This document shows, one piece after another, positions 52,553-61,014 of a stretch of 64,000 nucleotides of DNA. The notes below the pieces were generated by a model, which was not told the DNA's origin, searched no databases, and saw only the letters and a list, made by a program, of their open reading frames with translations. How positions within the stretch are numbered: position 1 is the stretch's first letter; each line of letters starts with the position of its first letter. Position numbers and translations under genes: made by a program. Source of the stretch: Caldilineaceae bacterium (GTDB lineage: Bacteria > Chloroflexota > Anaerolineae > Caldilineales > Caldilineaceae); the NCBI GenBank assembly GCA_022821545.1, contig JAJEDJ010000022.1:1-64000 (forward strand), read 5' to 3'.

Positions 52553-52582
52553 TTGTCCACCTGTAAGAGACTCTGGTATACT
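52553..52582 (+). promoter_or_regulatory. Possible promoter of the three-gene defence-type operon
   Basis: TTGTCC (52553-52558), 18 bp, TATACT (52577-52582), in the 580-bp non-coding gap before the helicase gene. The -10 is close to consensus. The only open frame in the gap (start about 52593) has no ribosome site and looks random. Confidence 0.5.
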
Positions 52583-52732
52583 CCTCGCCACGATGGATGC
52601 TCATGAAGGCCCAACCGCCAGAAGCATCCACTTCAAAGGAAATACAAAACGCCTTAGCCTATCCCCCGTAGGTATGCCTAACAGGTTCTTCCTCGTAGCT
52701 TACACCCTGACAATTTGGGAGTACGGATAACC

Positions 52733-52773
52733 CCTTGTTTGCCAGCTGGTTTGCTGGGGTAACCCCCACAAGG
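52733..52773 (+). promoter_or_regulatory. Leader hairpin upstream of the helicase gene
   Basis: CCTTGT (52733-52738) pairs with ACAAGG (52768-52773), enclosing CCAGC (52742-52746)/GCTGG (52753-52757). A competing GGGG-TAA-CCCC hairpin starts at about 52756. Two exclusive folds, 87 bp before the start codon, could allow leader control; there is no T-run. The gap 52280-52552 shows nothing I can name. Confidence 0.35.
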
Positions 52774-52859
52774 CGGCACTGCATTAACAATGTACTCGGC
52801 GGAGCAATGGCCCATTCCTGATACTCAAGTCCGCGTACTATATGGCAGGAGAATTCCTG

Positions 52860-55800
52860 ATGGACGTCTTCGCCTTCCGTGACAGACTGATTGACGATTA
52901 CGCACGCTTTTCCCGAAGTTTCACTACAATCAAAGCGGAAGACATCCGGCATGCCGTTGACGCAGCGTACGAAGGCGGCCGATTCTGGCCGCCTCCTCTG
53001 ATTCAACTCAATCCGAACTTCGTGCAAGGTGGTTCAATCGAAGACTTGACGTCCAAAGGTGTCCTCGATCCAGAGTGTGAAAGAGTCTTCCGGATCAAGA
53101 GTCCGACCAACTCCTTTGGCGAGAGTCTCACTCTGTACAAACACCAGGCCGAAGCCATTGAAATCGCAAAGCGCAAGGAGAGCTATGTATTGACGACCGG
53201 AACAGGATCCGGCAAGTCCCTAAGCTACTTTATCCCAATCGTTGATGATGTATTGCAGCGCAAAAGGGCCGGCGATCCCTGCAAAGGAATCACCGCCATC
53301 GTCGTCTATCCCATGAACGCGCTCTGCAACAGCCAGTTGGAACAATTGGGGAGATTCCTGACTCTGGGATATGGCGAAGGCAATGAACCTGTAACCTTCG
53401 CCCGCTATACCGGGCAGGAGTCACAGGAAGACCGGGAACGAATTGCCAAAAGCCCACCGGACATTCTGCTTACGAACTACGTCATGCTCGAACTCATCAT
53501 GACGAGATTCGAGCAGACAGACAAGGCCGTCCGTCAACAAGCGGTTGGCCTCAAATATCTGGTCTTGGATGAGTTGCACACCTATCGGGGGAGACAGGGC
53601 GCCGATGTCGCGATGCTGGTACGTCGCGTGCGTGAACGGTTCAATCAGGATCTTCTCTGTATCGGCACCTCCGCTACCATGGGGTCCGAGGGAACAACCG
53701 AAGGTCGCGAGCGAGCAGTGGCAGAAATAGCGGGCAAACTGTTCGGTGCCGCAGTCAGAAAAGACAACATTATCACCGAGACCCTGGAACCGGTTACCCA
53801 GGAGGGAACACTTTATGACGGCGATAGCATCAGGACCGCAGTCGAAAAGGGTGTGCCGGCGAGTCCGACCCATGACGACCTTTCAACCCATCCAATAGCA
53901 GTCTGGGTAGAACACAATCTCGGCTTGAAAGAAGAGAATGGAAAATATGTAAGGCTCCCTCAGCCTTTGACAGTCACTGAGGCAGCTGAACGGCTCGCGA
54001 AAGATACTAACCTCAAAGTCGAGGACTGCCGTCAATACCTGGCCGATTTCTTGCTCGCAGCCTACCAAAGCAGGAATGAGAAAGGGCAGAGTTTCTTTGC
54101 CTTTCGTCTTCATCAGTTTGTCAGCGGCGCCTGGAACGCGTATTCCACCTTGGAGACGCCCAATGAGCGTTACGTCACCTTGCAAGGACAGCAGTTCAAA
54201 CCAGGTGACCGCGACCGTCCTCTCTTCACGCTCTCCTTTTGCAGGGAGTGCGGCCAGGAGTACTTCCCTGTGTGGGCAGATGTCGAAGGGAATGAGCCAA
54301 CCTCTTTCAATTCGCGTGATCTGACCGAACGTTCCCACGAAGAAGAAGAAATGCAGTACGGCTTTCTCATGCCCGATCCTTCGGGCAAGTTTGATCCCGC
54401 CGACTTGGAAAAGCACTATCCGGAGGAATGGCTTGAGTTCCAAAGTGGCGCGCCGCGGCTAAAACCCCACTTTAGGCGTTACCGCCCCTTGGGCATCCAG
54501 GTGAATACCCTCGGCCATGTTGTAAGCGAAGGCCTGCATGCCTGGTTTATCCCCAATGCATTCCGTTTCTGCCTCAACCCCGACTGCAATGCCAGCTTCG
54601 AGGGCACTACCCGCAGTGACCTCAGCAAACTCTCGGGACTCTCCAGCGAGGGGCGAAGCTCAGCCACAACTGTCTTGGCCCTCTCCTCACTTAAGCACCT
54701 TATTGGAACCGACCTGGACGATAGCACTAAAAAACTCCTTGCATTCACTGACAACCGCCAGGACGCCAGCCTTCAAGCGGGACACTTCAATGACTTCATT
54801 CAGATACTCCTGCTGCGCGGCGCACTTCTTGCCGCCATTCGCAAGGCGCCGGACGAACACCTGACCGACGAACTGCTTACTCAGCGCGTCTTGGATTGCT
54901 TGCACTTGGACCCGAGTGACTACGCTGCCAACCCTGAAGCAAAGGGTCCCAGAGCGCAGACTACAGCGAAGGCCCTGCGTGATGTACTGGGTTACCGGCT
55001 CTACTACGATCTACGCAGGGGCTGGCGAATCACCAATCCAAACCTGGAGCAACTCAAACTCTTGGAAATCCAATACCAGGGTCTCGCAGATTGCTGCCGG
55101 GATGAGGCCGAATGGCAGGAACGACATCCTCTGTTGGGCTCGATTTCGGCAAAAGACCGCCAATGTATCGCCCACGAACTCCTTGATCGAATGCGTAAAG
55201 CGCTCTGCATCAAGACCATCTATCTCGATCAGTATGTCCAGGAGCGGATTCGCAATCAGAGCTTCAATCAGCTGAAGGAACCTTGGGGATTCTCAGAAGA
55301 CGAGACTCTTACCAGCGGCTCCTTCATGATCCCGCGGCCAAGCGCCAGGCGCCGTTTCCAGGAGCAAGGCATTCTGCATGTGTCCCATCGCTCCGCTTTC
55401 GGACGATGGCTAAAGTCCCAGGCCCGATGGGGTCAGGAAAATCCCCACTATCCTGAAAAGTTTGACGAGGACACCTACAACGAACTCATTGACGATGTCC
55501 TCAGCGTGCTGACGGTCTATGGGTATGTGGAACCCACTGAGCTGGATGACGGACGTATTGGCTACCAGATCAATAGCTCCGTTCTCGAATGGCGTGCTGC
55601 CAGGGAATCCTCTGAAGGAGGTCGAAATACAACCAATGACTTCTTCTTGAATCTCTACGAAAACATCGCGAATATTCTGAACAGCAACGATCGTCTTCTG
55701 CACCAGCTGGAAGCCCGTGAACACACAGCGCAAGTTGATGCCGACGCTCGTGAAGAACGCGAAGAACGATTCCGCAAGGGACTGCAAAGAGAAAAGATTG

Positions 55801-58121
55801 TAGACGGAAAGCTCGAACCTGCTGGACTGCCGATACTCTTCTGTTCGCCAACAATGGAGCTTGGCGTCGATATCGCCTCGCTCAACACCGTCTACATGCG
55901 CAACGTGCCTCCCACCCCGGCCAACTATGCGCAGCGCAGCGGCCGAGCGGGTCGCAGCGGCCAGCCTGCTCTGGTCGTCACCTACTGCGCGGCCAGAGCC
56001 CCCCACGACCAGTATTTTTTCTCCAAACAGACAAACATGGTCGCCGGCATCGTCAGAACGCCAACCATCGATCTTGCGAACGAAGACCTCATTAGCAGTC
56101 ACTTTCATGCGATCTGGCTGGCGGAAACGGGCGTGGTGTTGGGCAAGTCCGTTCGTGAAGTGCTTGATCGGGAAAAATCTGAAGAGTTGCCTCTGCGCCA
56201 GGACCTGGCCGATCAAATCGATGCCGATTACGTTGTTCACAACGCAGAGGGACGCGCGCGACGCATCTTGAAAACACTTTCGGAAGATCTCTCCCAACAA
56301 TTCGCCCCCTGGTACACGGAAACCTGGCTCGACAGTACAATGAACTCGGCGAAAAGAAATCTTGATCGGGCATTCGACCGCTGGCGTTCTCTCTACCGCG
56401 CGACTTCAAGCCAGATAAAATCGGCAAATGCCATCCTCAATAATGCCGCGGCGACCGAAAAAGACCGCAAAGAGGCCAAAGCCCGCCACGATGAAGCCTA
56501 CACACAGCAGACCCTGTTGCTTGACAGCAGACCAACAATGAATTCCGACTTCTATACCTACCGCTATCTCGCTGCCGAAGGCTTTCTGCCGGGCTATAAC
56601 TTCCCGCGGCTGCCGCTCATGGCATTCATTCCCGGACGCCGCGAGAGAGTTGCCCGCTACTCGTTCCTGAGCCGCCCCCGCTTCTTGGGGCTTTCAGAGT
56701 TTGGGCCGCAATCATTTATCTACCACGAAGGCAGTGCCTATCGCGTACGAAGGGCCATTCTCACCATCCGTGAGGACGCATCCGTGGCTGGCTCCTCCAA
56801 CCTTTCGGTGCAAGCGGCCCGCATCTGCCCGAGCTGTGGTTATGGGCATTTCGACGATCAGATGGAATTCGAACGCTGCGCCAACTGCGACCAACTTCTT
56901 GAAGGCGGACGAAGGATCTCCAATCTCTATCGAATCGAGCAGGTGTCGACCCGTCGTGCCATGCGCATAACCTCTGATGAAGAGGAGCGGCAACGCCAAG
57001 GCTATGAGATGATTACCACCTTGCGTTTTGCCCAGGAAAACGGTCAATTGAAGGTCGAAGCAGCCGCGATTATGGATAATGAAGATGCAATCCTGGAACT
57101 CAAATATGGGGCAGCCTCAAGGCTGTGGCGCGTCAATCTCGGTTGGCGGCGGCGACAGGAAAAGACTATCTACGGCTTCAGTATCGATGCCAATACTGGC
57201 GAGTGGACAAAAGACGAGCAAGCGCCTACAGACGCTGAAGATGACAAGGTGACCGAAGGCAAAAGCGTAAAAAGGGTCACGCCTTTCGTTGAGGATACTC
57301 GCAACGTCCTTATCATTCAGCCAAAGGTCGAACTGTCTCAAGTGGCTATGATCTCTTTCCAGTATGCCCTGAAGCGCGGAATCGAACAGGAATATCAGTT
57401 GGAAGAAGCGGAACTTGCAGCCGAACCTCTGCCTGACAGGGACACCTGCAACGCCATCCTTCTCTACGAAGCAGCCGAAGGAGGCGCCGGTGTTCTAACG
57501 CGACTGGCCTCCGACCCCGACGCCATCCCCCGTATTGCCCGCAAGGCACTCGAGGTTTGTCATTTCAGTTCAGAATCCGATGGCTGGGAAAGTTTCGCCG
57601 ACCTGACAAATGAAGATCAAGAATGTGAAGCTGGCTGTTATCGCTGTCTCCTGAGCTACTACAACCAGTTGGATCACAAGTGGATAGACCGGAAGAACCC
57701 GGAAATGATCGAGCTTCTCTGCCGTCTGACGCGGGGACAACGCAAGAACATCGAAGCCAGGCTCAGCGCCGACGACAGCTTCGAGGAACTGATGAATGCA
57801 TCCAGTTCCGACCTGGAACAGGAATGGCTCAACTTCCTTAAATCAAACGAATACCACCTGCCGGATAGAGCACAGCCCTACCTTCAGGAACACGGCACAC
57901 GACCGGATTTTGCATACTCAGACCACCAGACCTTAGTCTATATTGACGGCCCGCACCACAACGAGAATTCACGCAGAGAGCGTGATGCCGATATTACACG
58001 TCGGCTGGAAGACGCCGGCTTTACCGTTGTGCGTTTTGGCCCCAGCCGTTCCTCATGGCAGTCCAGAATGGATGAGTACGCCTGGATCTTCGGGCAAGGC
58101 AAGCTTTCAGTAACCGATTAA
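52860..58121 (+). CDS. DExH helicase with DUF1998 and C-terminal Vsr/DUF559-like nuclease domain
   Basis: A 1,753-residue protein. I chose the ATG at 52860 because AGGAG lies about 9 bp upstream; the ATG 18 bp earlier has none. Helicase motifs: Q-like YKHQAEA near residue 97, Walker A G-T-G-S-G-K119-S, D237-E-L-H, GTSATM, and the motif VI QRSGRAGR at 1025-1032. Zinc-type Cys groups occur around C1323-x2-C1326 and in the DUF1998 block (C1589, C1593-x2-C1596, near EGGAGVLTRL). The last 100 residues read as a Vsr/DUF559-type nuclease with R-P-D1683-F, I-D1696-G-P-H-H1700 and RRLEDAGFTVVRFG. DUF1998 helicases occur in DISARM (DrmA/DrmB) and Druantia (DruE); this looks like a fusion of such functions. 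First gene of the operon, 18 bp before the next. Confidence 0.88.
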   Translation: MDVFAFRDRLIDDYARFSRSFTTIKAEDIRHAVDAAYEGGRFWPPPLIQLNPNFVQGGSIEDLTSKGVLDPECERVFRIKSPTNSFGESLTLYKHQAEAIEIAKRKESYVLTTGTGSGKSLSYFIPIVDDVLQRKRAGDPCKGITAIVVYPMNALCNSQLEQLGRFLTLGYGEGNEPVTFARYTGQESQEDRERIAKSPPDILLTNYVMLELIMTRFEQTDKAVRQQAVGLKYLVLDELHTYRGRQGADVAMLVRRVRERFNQDLLCIGTSATMGSEGTTEGRERAVAEIAGKLFGAAVRKDNIITETLEPVTQEGTLYDGDSIRTAVEKGVPASPTHDDLSTHPIAVWVEHNLGLKEENGKYVRLPQPLTVTEAAERLAKDTNLKVEDCRQYLADFLLAAYQSRNEKGQSFFAFRLHQFVSGAWNAYSTLETPNERYVTLQGQQFKPGDRDRPLFTLSFCRECGQEYFPVWADVEGNEPTSFNSRDLTERSHEEEEMQYGFLMPDPSGKFDPADLEKHYPEEWLEFQSGAPRLKPHFRRYRPLGIQVNTLGHVVSEGLHAWFIPNAFRFCLNPDCNASFEGTTRSDLSKLSGLSSEGRSSATTVLALSSLKHLIGTDLDDSTKKLLAFTDNRQDASLQAGHFNDFIQILLLRGALLAAIRKAPDEHLTDELLTQRVLDCLHLDPSDYAANPEAKGPRAQTTAKALRDVLGYRLYYDLRRGWRITNPNLEQLKLLEIQYQGLADCCRDEAEWQERHPLLGSISAKDRQCIAHELLDRMRKALCIKTIYLDQYVQERIRNQSFNQLKEPWGFSEDETLTSGSFMIPRPSARRRFQEQGILHVSHRSAFGRWLKSQARWGQENPHYPEKFDEDTYNELIDDVLSVLTVYGYVEPTELDDGRIGYQINSSVLEWRAARESSEGGRNTTNDFFLNLYENIANILNSNDRLLHQLEAREHTAQVDADAREEREERFRKGLQREKIVDGKLEPAGLPILFCSPTMELGVDIASLNTVYMRNVPPTPANYAQRSGRAGRSGQPALVVTYCAARAPHDQYFFSKQTNMVAGIVRTPTIDLANEDLISSHFHAIWLAETGVVLGKSVREVLDREKSEELPLRQDLADQIDADYVVHNAEGRARRILKTLSEDLSQQFAPWYTETWLDSTMNSAKRNLDRAFDRWRSLYRATSSQIKSANAILNNAAATEKDRKEAKARHDEAYTQQTLLLDSRPTMNSDFYTYRYLAAEGFLPGYNFPRLPLMAFIPGRRERVARYSFLSRPRFLGLSEFGPQSFIYHEGSAYRVRRAILTIREDASVAGSSNLSVQAARICPSCGYGHFDDQMEFERCANCDQLLEGGRRISNLYRIEQVSTRRAMRITSDEEERQRQGYEMITTLRFAQENGQLKVEAAAIMDNEDAILELKYGAASRLWRVNLGWRRRQEKTIYGFSIDANTGEWTKDEQAPTDAEDDKVTEGKSVKRVTPFVEDTRNVLIIQPKVELSQVAMISFQYALKRGIEQEYQLEEAELAAEPLPDRDTCNAILLYEAAEGGAGVLTRLASDPDAIPRIARKALEVCHFSSESDGWESFADLTNEDQECEAGCYRCLLSYYNQLDHKWIDRKNPEMIELLCRLTRGQRKNIEARLSADDSFEELMNASSSDLEQEWLNFLKSNEYHLPDRAQPYLQEHGTRPDFAYSDHQTLVYIDGPHHNENSRRERDADITRRLEDAGFTVVRFGPSRSSWQSRMDEYAWIFGQGKLSVTD

Positions 58122-58139
58122 GGAGCAGAGAGCGCAGAA

Positions 58140-61007
58140 ATGGAAGCGCCTGTCCAATTCAAGCCGGGGAACCTGGTCAAAGCGCGTGGCCGCGAATGGG
58201 TCGTCCTGCCTGAAACGCGCCCGGACATGCTGAAACTGCGGCCGCTGGGCGGAGCAGAAGAGGATGCGACTCTGATCTATCTTCCGCTGGAGCCCGAGAT
58301 ACCGGCCCCGGCAACATTCGATCTCCCCAACCCTGACAGACCAGGTTCACAGGAAGCGGCGCTTCTGCTGAGGGACGCACTCCGCTTGAAACTCCGCGCC
58401 GGCGCTGGCCCCTTTCGCAGTTTCGGAAATATCAATTTCGAGCCGCGCGCCTACCAACTGGTGCCTCTGCTCATGGCGCTCAAGCTGGATACCATTCGCC
58501 TCCTCGTGGGCGACGATGTCGGTATCGGCAAGACCATCGAAGCGCTGCTCATCGCACGCGAACTGATCGACCGCGGGGAAATCGAAAGGTTGGCTGTTAT
58601 CTGCCCTCCCCATCTCTGTGAACAATGGCAACGGGAGATGGAGGAGAAGTTCAGTATCGGGGCCGAGGTAGTCCGTACCGGTACGGCCACACGCCTCGAG
58701 CGCGGACTGCGTCCCGACGAGTCGATCTTCGAAGTCTATCCCTATACTGTCGTCTCACTCGATTACATTAAGTCCGACAGGCGCCGCCATGACTTTCTGC
58801 GCGCCTGCCCGGAATTCGTGATCGTCGACGAAGCCCACACCTGCGTCCGGGCCAACACCAACACCCGCCACCAGCGATACCAGCTGCTCAAGGGCCTGGC
58901 CGACGGCGAACCCAAACGCAGTATGGTCTTCCTGACCGCGACACCGCATTCGGGCGATGACATAGCCTTTCACAATCTGCTGGGTCTGTTGGAACCTCGA
59001 TTCGCGAAACTGGCCGACATGCCCGAAGGCAACGAGCGCAGCTCGCTGCGGGAGGCGCTCTCCGCGCACTTCGTCCAGCGCCGCCGCGGCGACATCGCCG
59101 AGTGGAGAGACGCCGCCGGCTTTCCCGAACGCCAGAGCCGGGAGGCCACCTACAGGCTGGGCGGTGCATGGGGTAGCCACTTCGACGATGTTCTCGACTA
59201 TGCCCGTGCGATGGTGAGACGGGCTGAAGGCGGAACCAGACTTCAGCAGCGCATGTCCTGGTGGGCCGCGCTTGCCCTGCTTCGCTGTATTTCTTCGAGT
59301 CCGGCCGCCGCATCGCTGGCTTTGCGCACTCGTCTCCAGGCCGCCGAAAACAGAGACGAAAAGGAGCAAATTGAAGACCTCGATCAGGTTGCGAGCGAAA
59401 CCGTCATGGATGAAGCCACCGATGACTCCCTGCCGCTCAACGAAAGCGTCCCCGCCGGCGCGTTAGACGCGCCCGAAGATATAGGGACGCTGCGCAAGTT
59501 AATTGAGCGGGCCGATTCCTTGCGGGGACCCAAAAGGGATCCGAAACTCCGTACCCTGATCGATGAAGTGCGGCAACTTACCGCCGACGGTTTCAGACCG
59601 GTTGTTTTCTGTCGCTACATCGCCACCGCCCATTACGCCGGTGAGGAGCTCAGACGCGCGCTCGCGTCCGAGAAGATACATGTTTCTGTTGTGACCGGGG
59701 AGCTGACTTCGGACCAGCGGGAAGAACGGGTAGAGGCGCTGGATGAACTGGAGGCAGGTGTCACGCCGGTCCTCGTGGCCACCGACTGCCTTTCCGAAGG
59801 TGTGAACCTGCAAAAATTTTTCAATGCAGTTGTCCACTATGATCTGACCTGGAATCCAACCCGCCACGAACAACGTGAGGGGCGCGCAGATCGGTTTGGA
59901 CAGGCTTCCAGGATCGTTCGCGCCTTGATGCTCTACGGCGAAAACAATCCTGTAGATGGAGCTGTGCTGCGCGTGATTCTTCGCAAGGCCGAAAAGATCC
60001 GCAAGGAGCTTGGCGTTGCCGTTCCCTTACCCGCCGATAACAACAAAGTCGTCGACGCCATCATGCGGGCAGTTCTTCTTCACGGCGCCGGTATCTCCCG
60101 CGTGAGTCAGATGACATTGCCGCTTGGTGTCACCAGCGTCGAGACCGAACTGGAAGATGCCTGGCAGACTGCCCAGGATAAAGCGTCGCGCACGGTCTTC
60201 GCTCAACGTCGGCTCCGACCGGATGACGTCCTCCCTGAATGGCGCAAGACTGTTTCCGTACTCGGAGGTCCGGATGATGTAGCCCGTTTCGTACGCCTTG
60301 CGTCCGAGCGCTTGGGCGCGCCGCTCGACCGGCATAATGGCTATAGCCGCCTACCGGTCGCCCACCTGCCATCGCCGCTCCAGGACCGCCTCAGTGCCTT
60401 CGGCTTTACGTCGGCGGCCAGAATTGCCTTCAAGCAGCCGGCGCCGGCCGGCGCAGTCTACGTCCACAGGGCCCACCCCCTTGTTGCAGCGCTTGCAGAC
60501 TATGTGGCGGAGCAGGCGCTTGATGCCGATATGCCGGGAATTGGAGCCAGGTCGGGCGCCATCTTTACGCGAGACGTCGATAGCCGGACCGTTCTCTACC
60601 TGCTCCGCCTTCGCAGCCAGATTCAGGTCGAACAGCGTGATGAATACGGGGAATTCGCGCCGCTCAAATCAATGCTCGCGGAGGAGTGTTTGGGGGTCGC
60701 CGTCAACGGCAACGCAGCGCCCCAACCGCTGACACAAGACGCTGCCCTGTCCCTGCTGCAGTTGGAGCCCGGCCGCAATATGCACGACGGCCAGAAATCG
60801 TTGCTCATTCGCCAAACCCTCGACTCAATCTCAGTTCTGGACGATACATTCAGCCGCCTCGCCCGCGATCGGGCAAGAGAACTGCTTGCAGACCACCGGC
60901 GTATCCGCGAGGCAAGCGCCGCCAGAGGGTTGCGCTACTCCGTTACCCCGGCCCTGCCGGTCGATAAGATTGGTGTTTACGTATTCATGCCAATGGCGAA
61001 TCTCTGA
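58140..61007 (+). CDS. DrmD-like SNF2-type helicase
   Basis: A 955-residue SNF2/RapA-like ATPase. The N-terminal segment FKPGNLVKARGREWVVLPETRPDMLKLRPLGG (residues about 7-38) is a small beta domain that I associate with DrmD-type helicases. Motif I is GDDVGIGK131-T; motif II is D230-E-A-H; TATPHSG is motif III; the C-terminal lobe has TDCLSEGVNLQ and EGRADRFGQ (about 580-588) as motifs V and VI. DrmD is the SNF2-type helicase of class 1 DISARM, where it accompanies the methyltransferase DrmMI. The ATG is 18 bp after the first gene; GAGAG is upstream. The gap to the methyltransferase is 7 bp. Confidence 0.85.
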   Translation: MEAPVQFKPGNLVKARGREWVVLPETRPDMLKLRPLGGAEEDATLIYLPLEPEIPAPATFDLPNPDRPGSQEAALLLRDALRLKLRAGAGPFRSFGNINFEPRAYQLVPLLMALKLDTIRLLVGDDVGIGKTIEALLIARELIDRGEIERLAVICPPHLCEQWQREMEEKFSIGAEVVRTGTATRLERGLRPDESIFEVYPYTVVSLDYIKSDRRRHDFLRACPEFVIVDEAHTCVRANTNTRHQRYQLLKGLADGEPKRSMVFLTATPHSGDDIAFHNLLGLLEPRFAKLADMPEGNERSSLREALSAHFVQRRRGDIAEWRDAAGFPERQSREATYRLGGAWGSHFDDVLDYARAMVRRAEGGTRLQQRMSWWAALALLRCISSSPAAASLALRTRLQAAENRDEKEQIEDLDQVASETVMDEATDDSLPLNESVPAGALDAPEDIGTLRKLIERADSLRGPKRDPKLRTLIDEVRQLTADGFRPVVFCRYIATAHYAGEELRRALASEKIHVSVVTGELTSDQREERVEALDELEAGVTPVLVATDCLSEGVNLQKFFNAVVHYDLTWNPTRHEQREGRADRFGQASRIVRALMLYGENNPVDGAVLRVILRKAEKIRKELGVAVPLPADNNKVVDAIMRAVLLHGAGISRVSQMTLPLGVTSVETELEDAWQTAQDKASRTVFAQRRLRPDDVLPEWRKTVSVLGGPDDVARFVRLASERLGAPLDRHNGYSRLPVAHLPSPLQDRLSAFGFTSAARIAFKQPAPAGAVYVHRAHPLVAALADYVAEQALDADMPGIGARSGAIFTRDVDSRTVLYLLRLRSQIQVEQRDEYGEFAPLKSMLAEECLGVAVNGNAAPQPLTQDAALSLLQLEPGRNMHDGQKSLLIRQTLDSISVLDDTFSRLARDRARELLADHRRIREASAARGLRYSVTPALPVDKIGVYVFMPMANL

Positions 61008-61014
61008 GGTAACT

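Noticed and set aside
52593..52730. Small plus frame (about 45 codons) just after the possible promoter of the defence operon
   Set aside because: No ribosome site and no conserved-looking text; more likely leader sequence.
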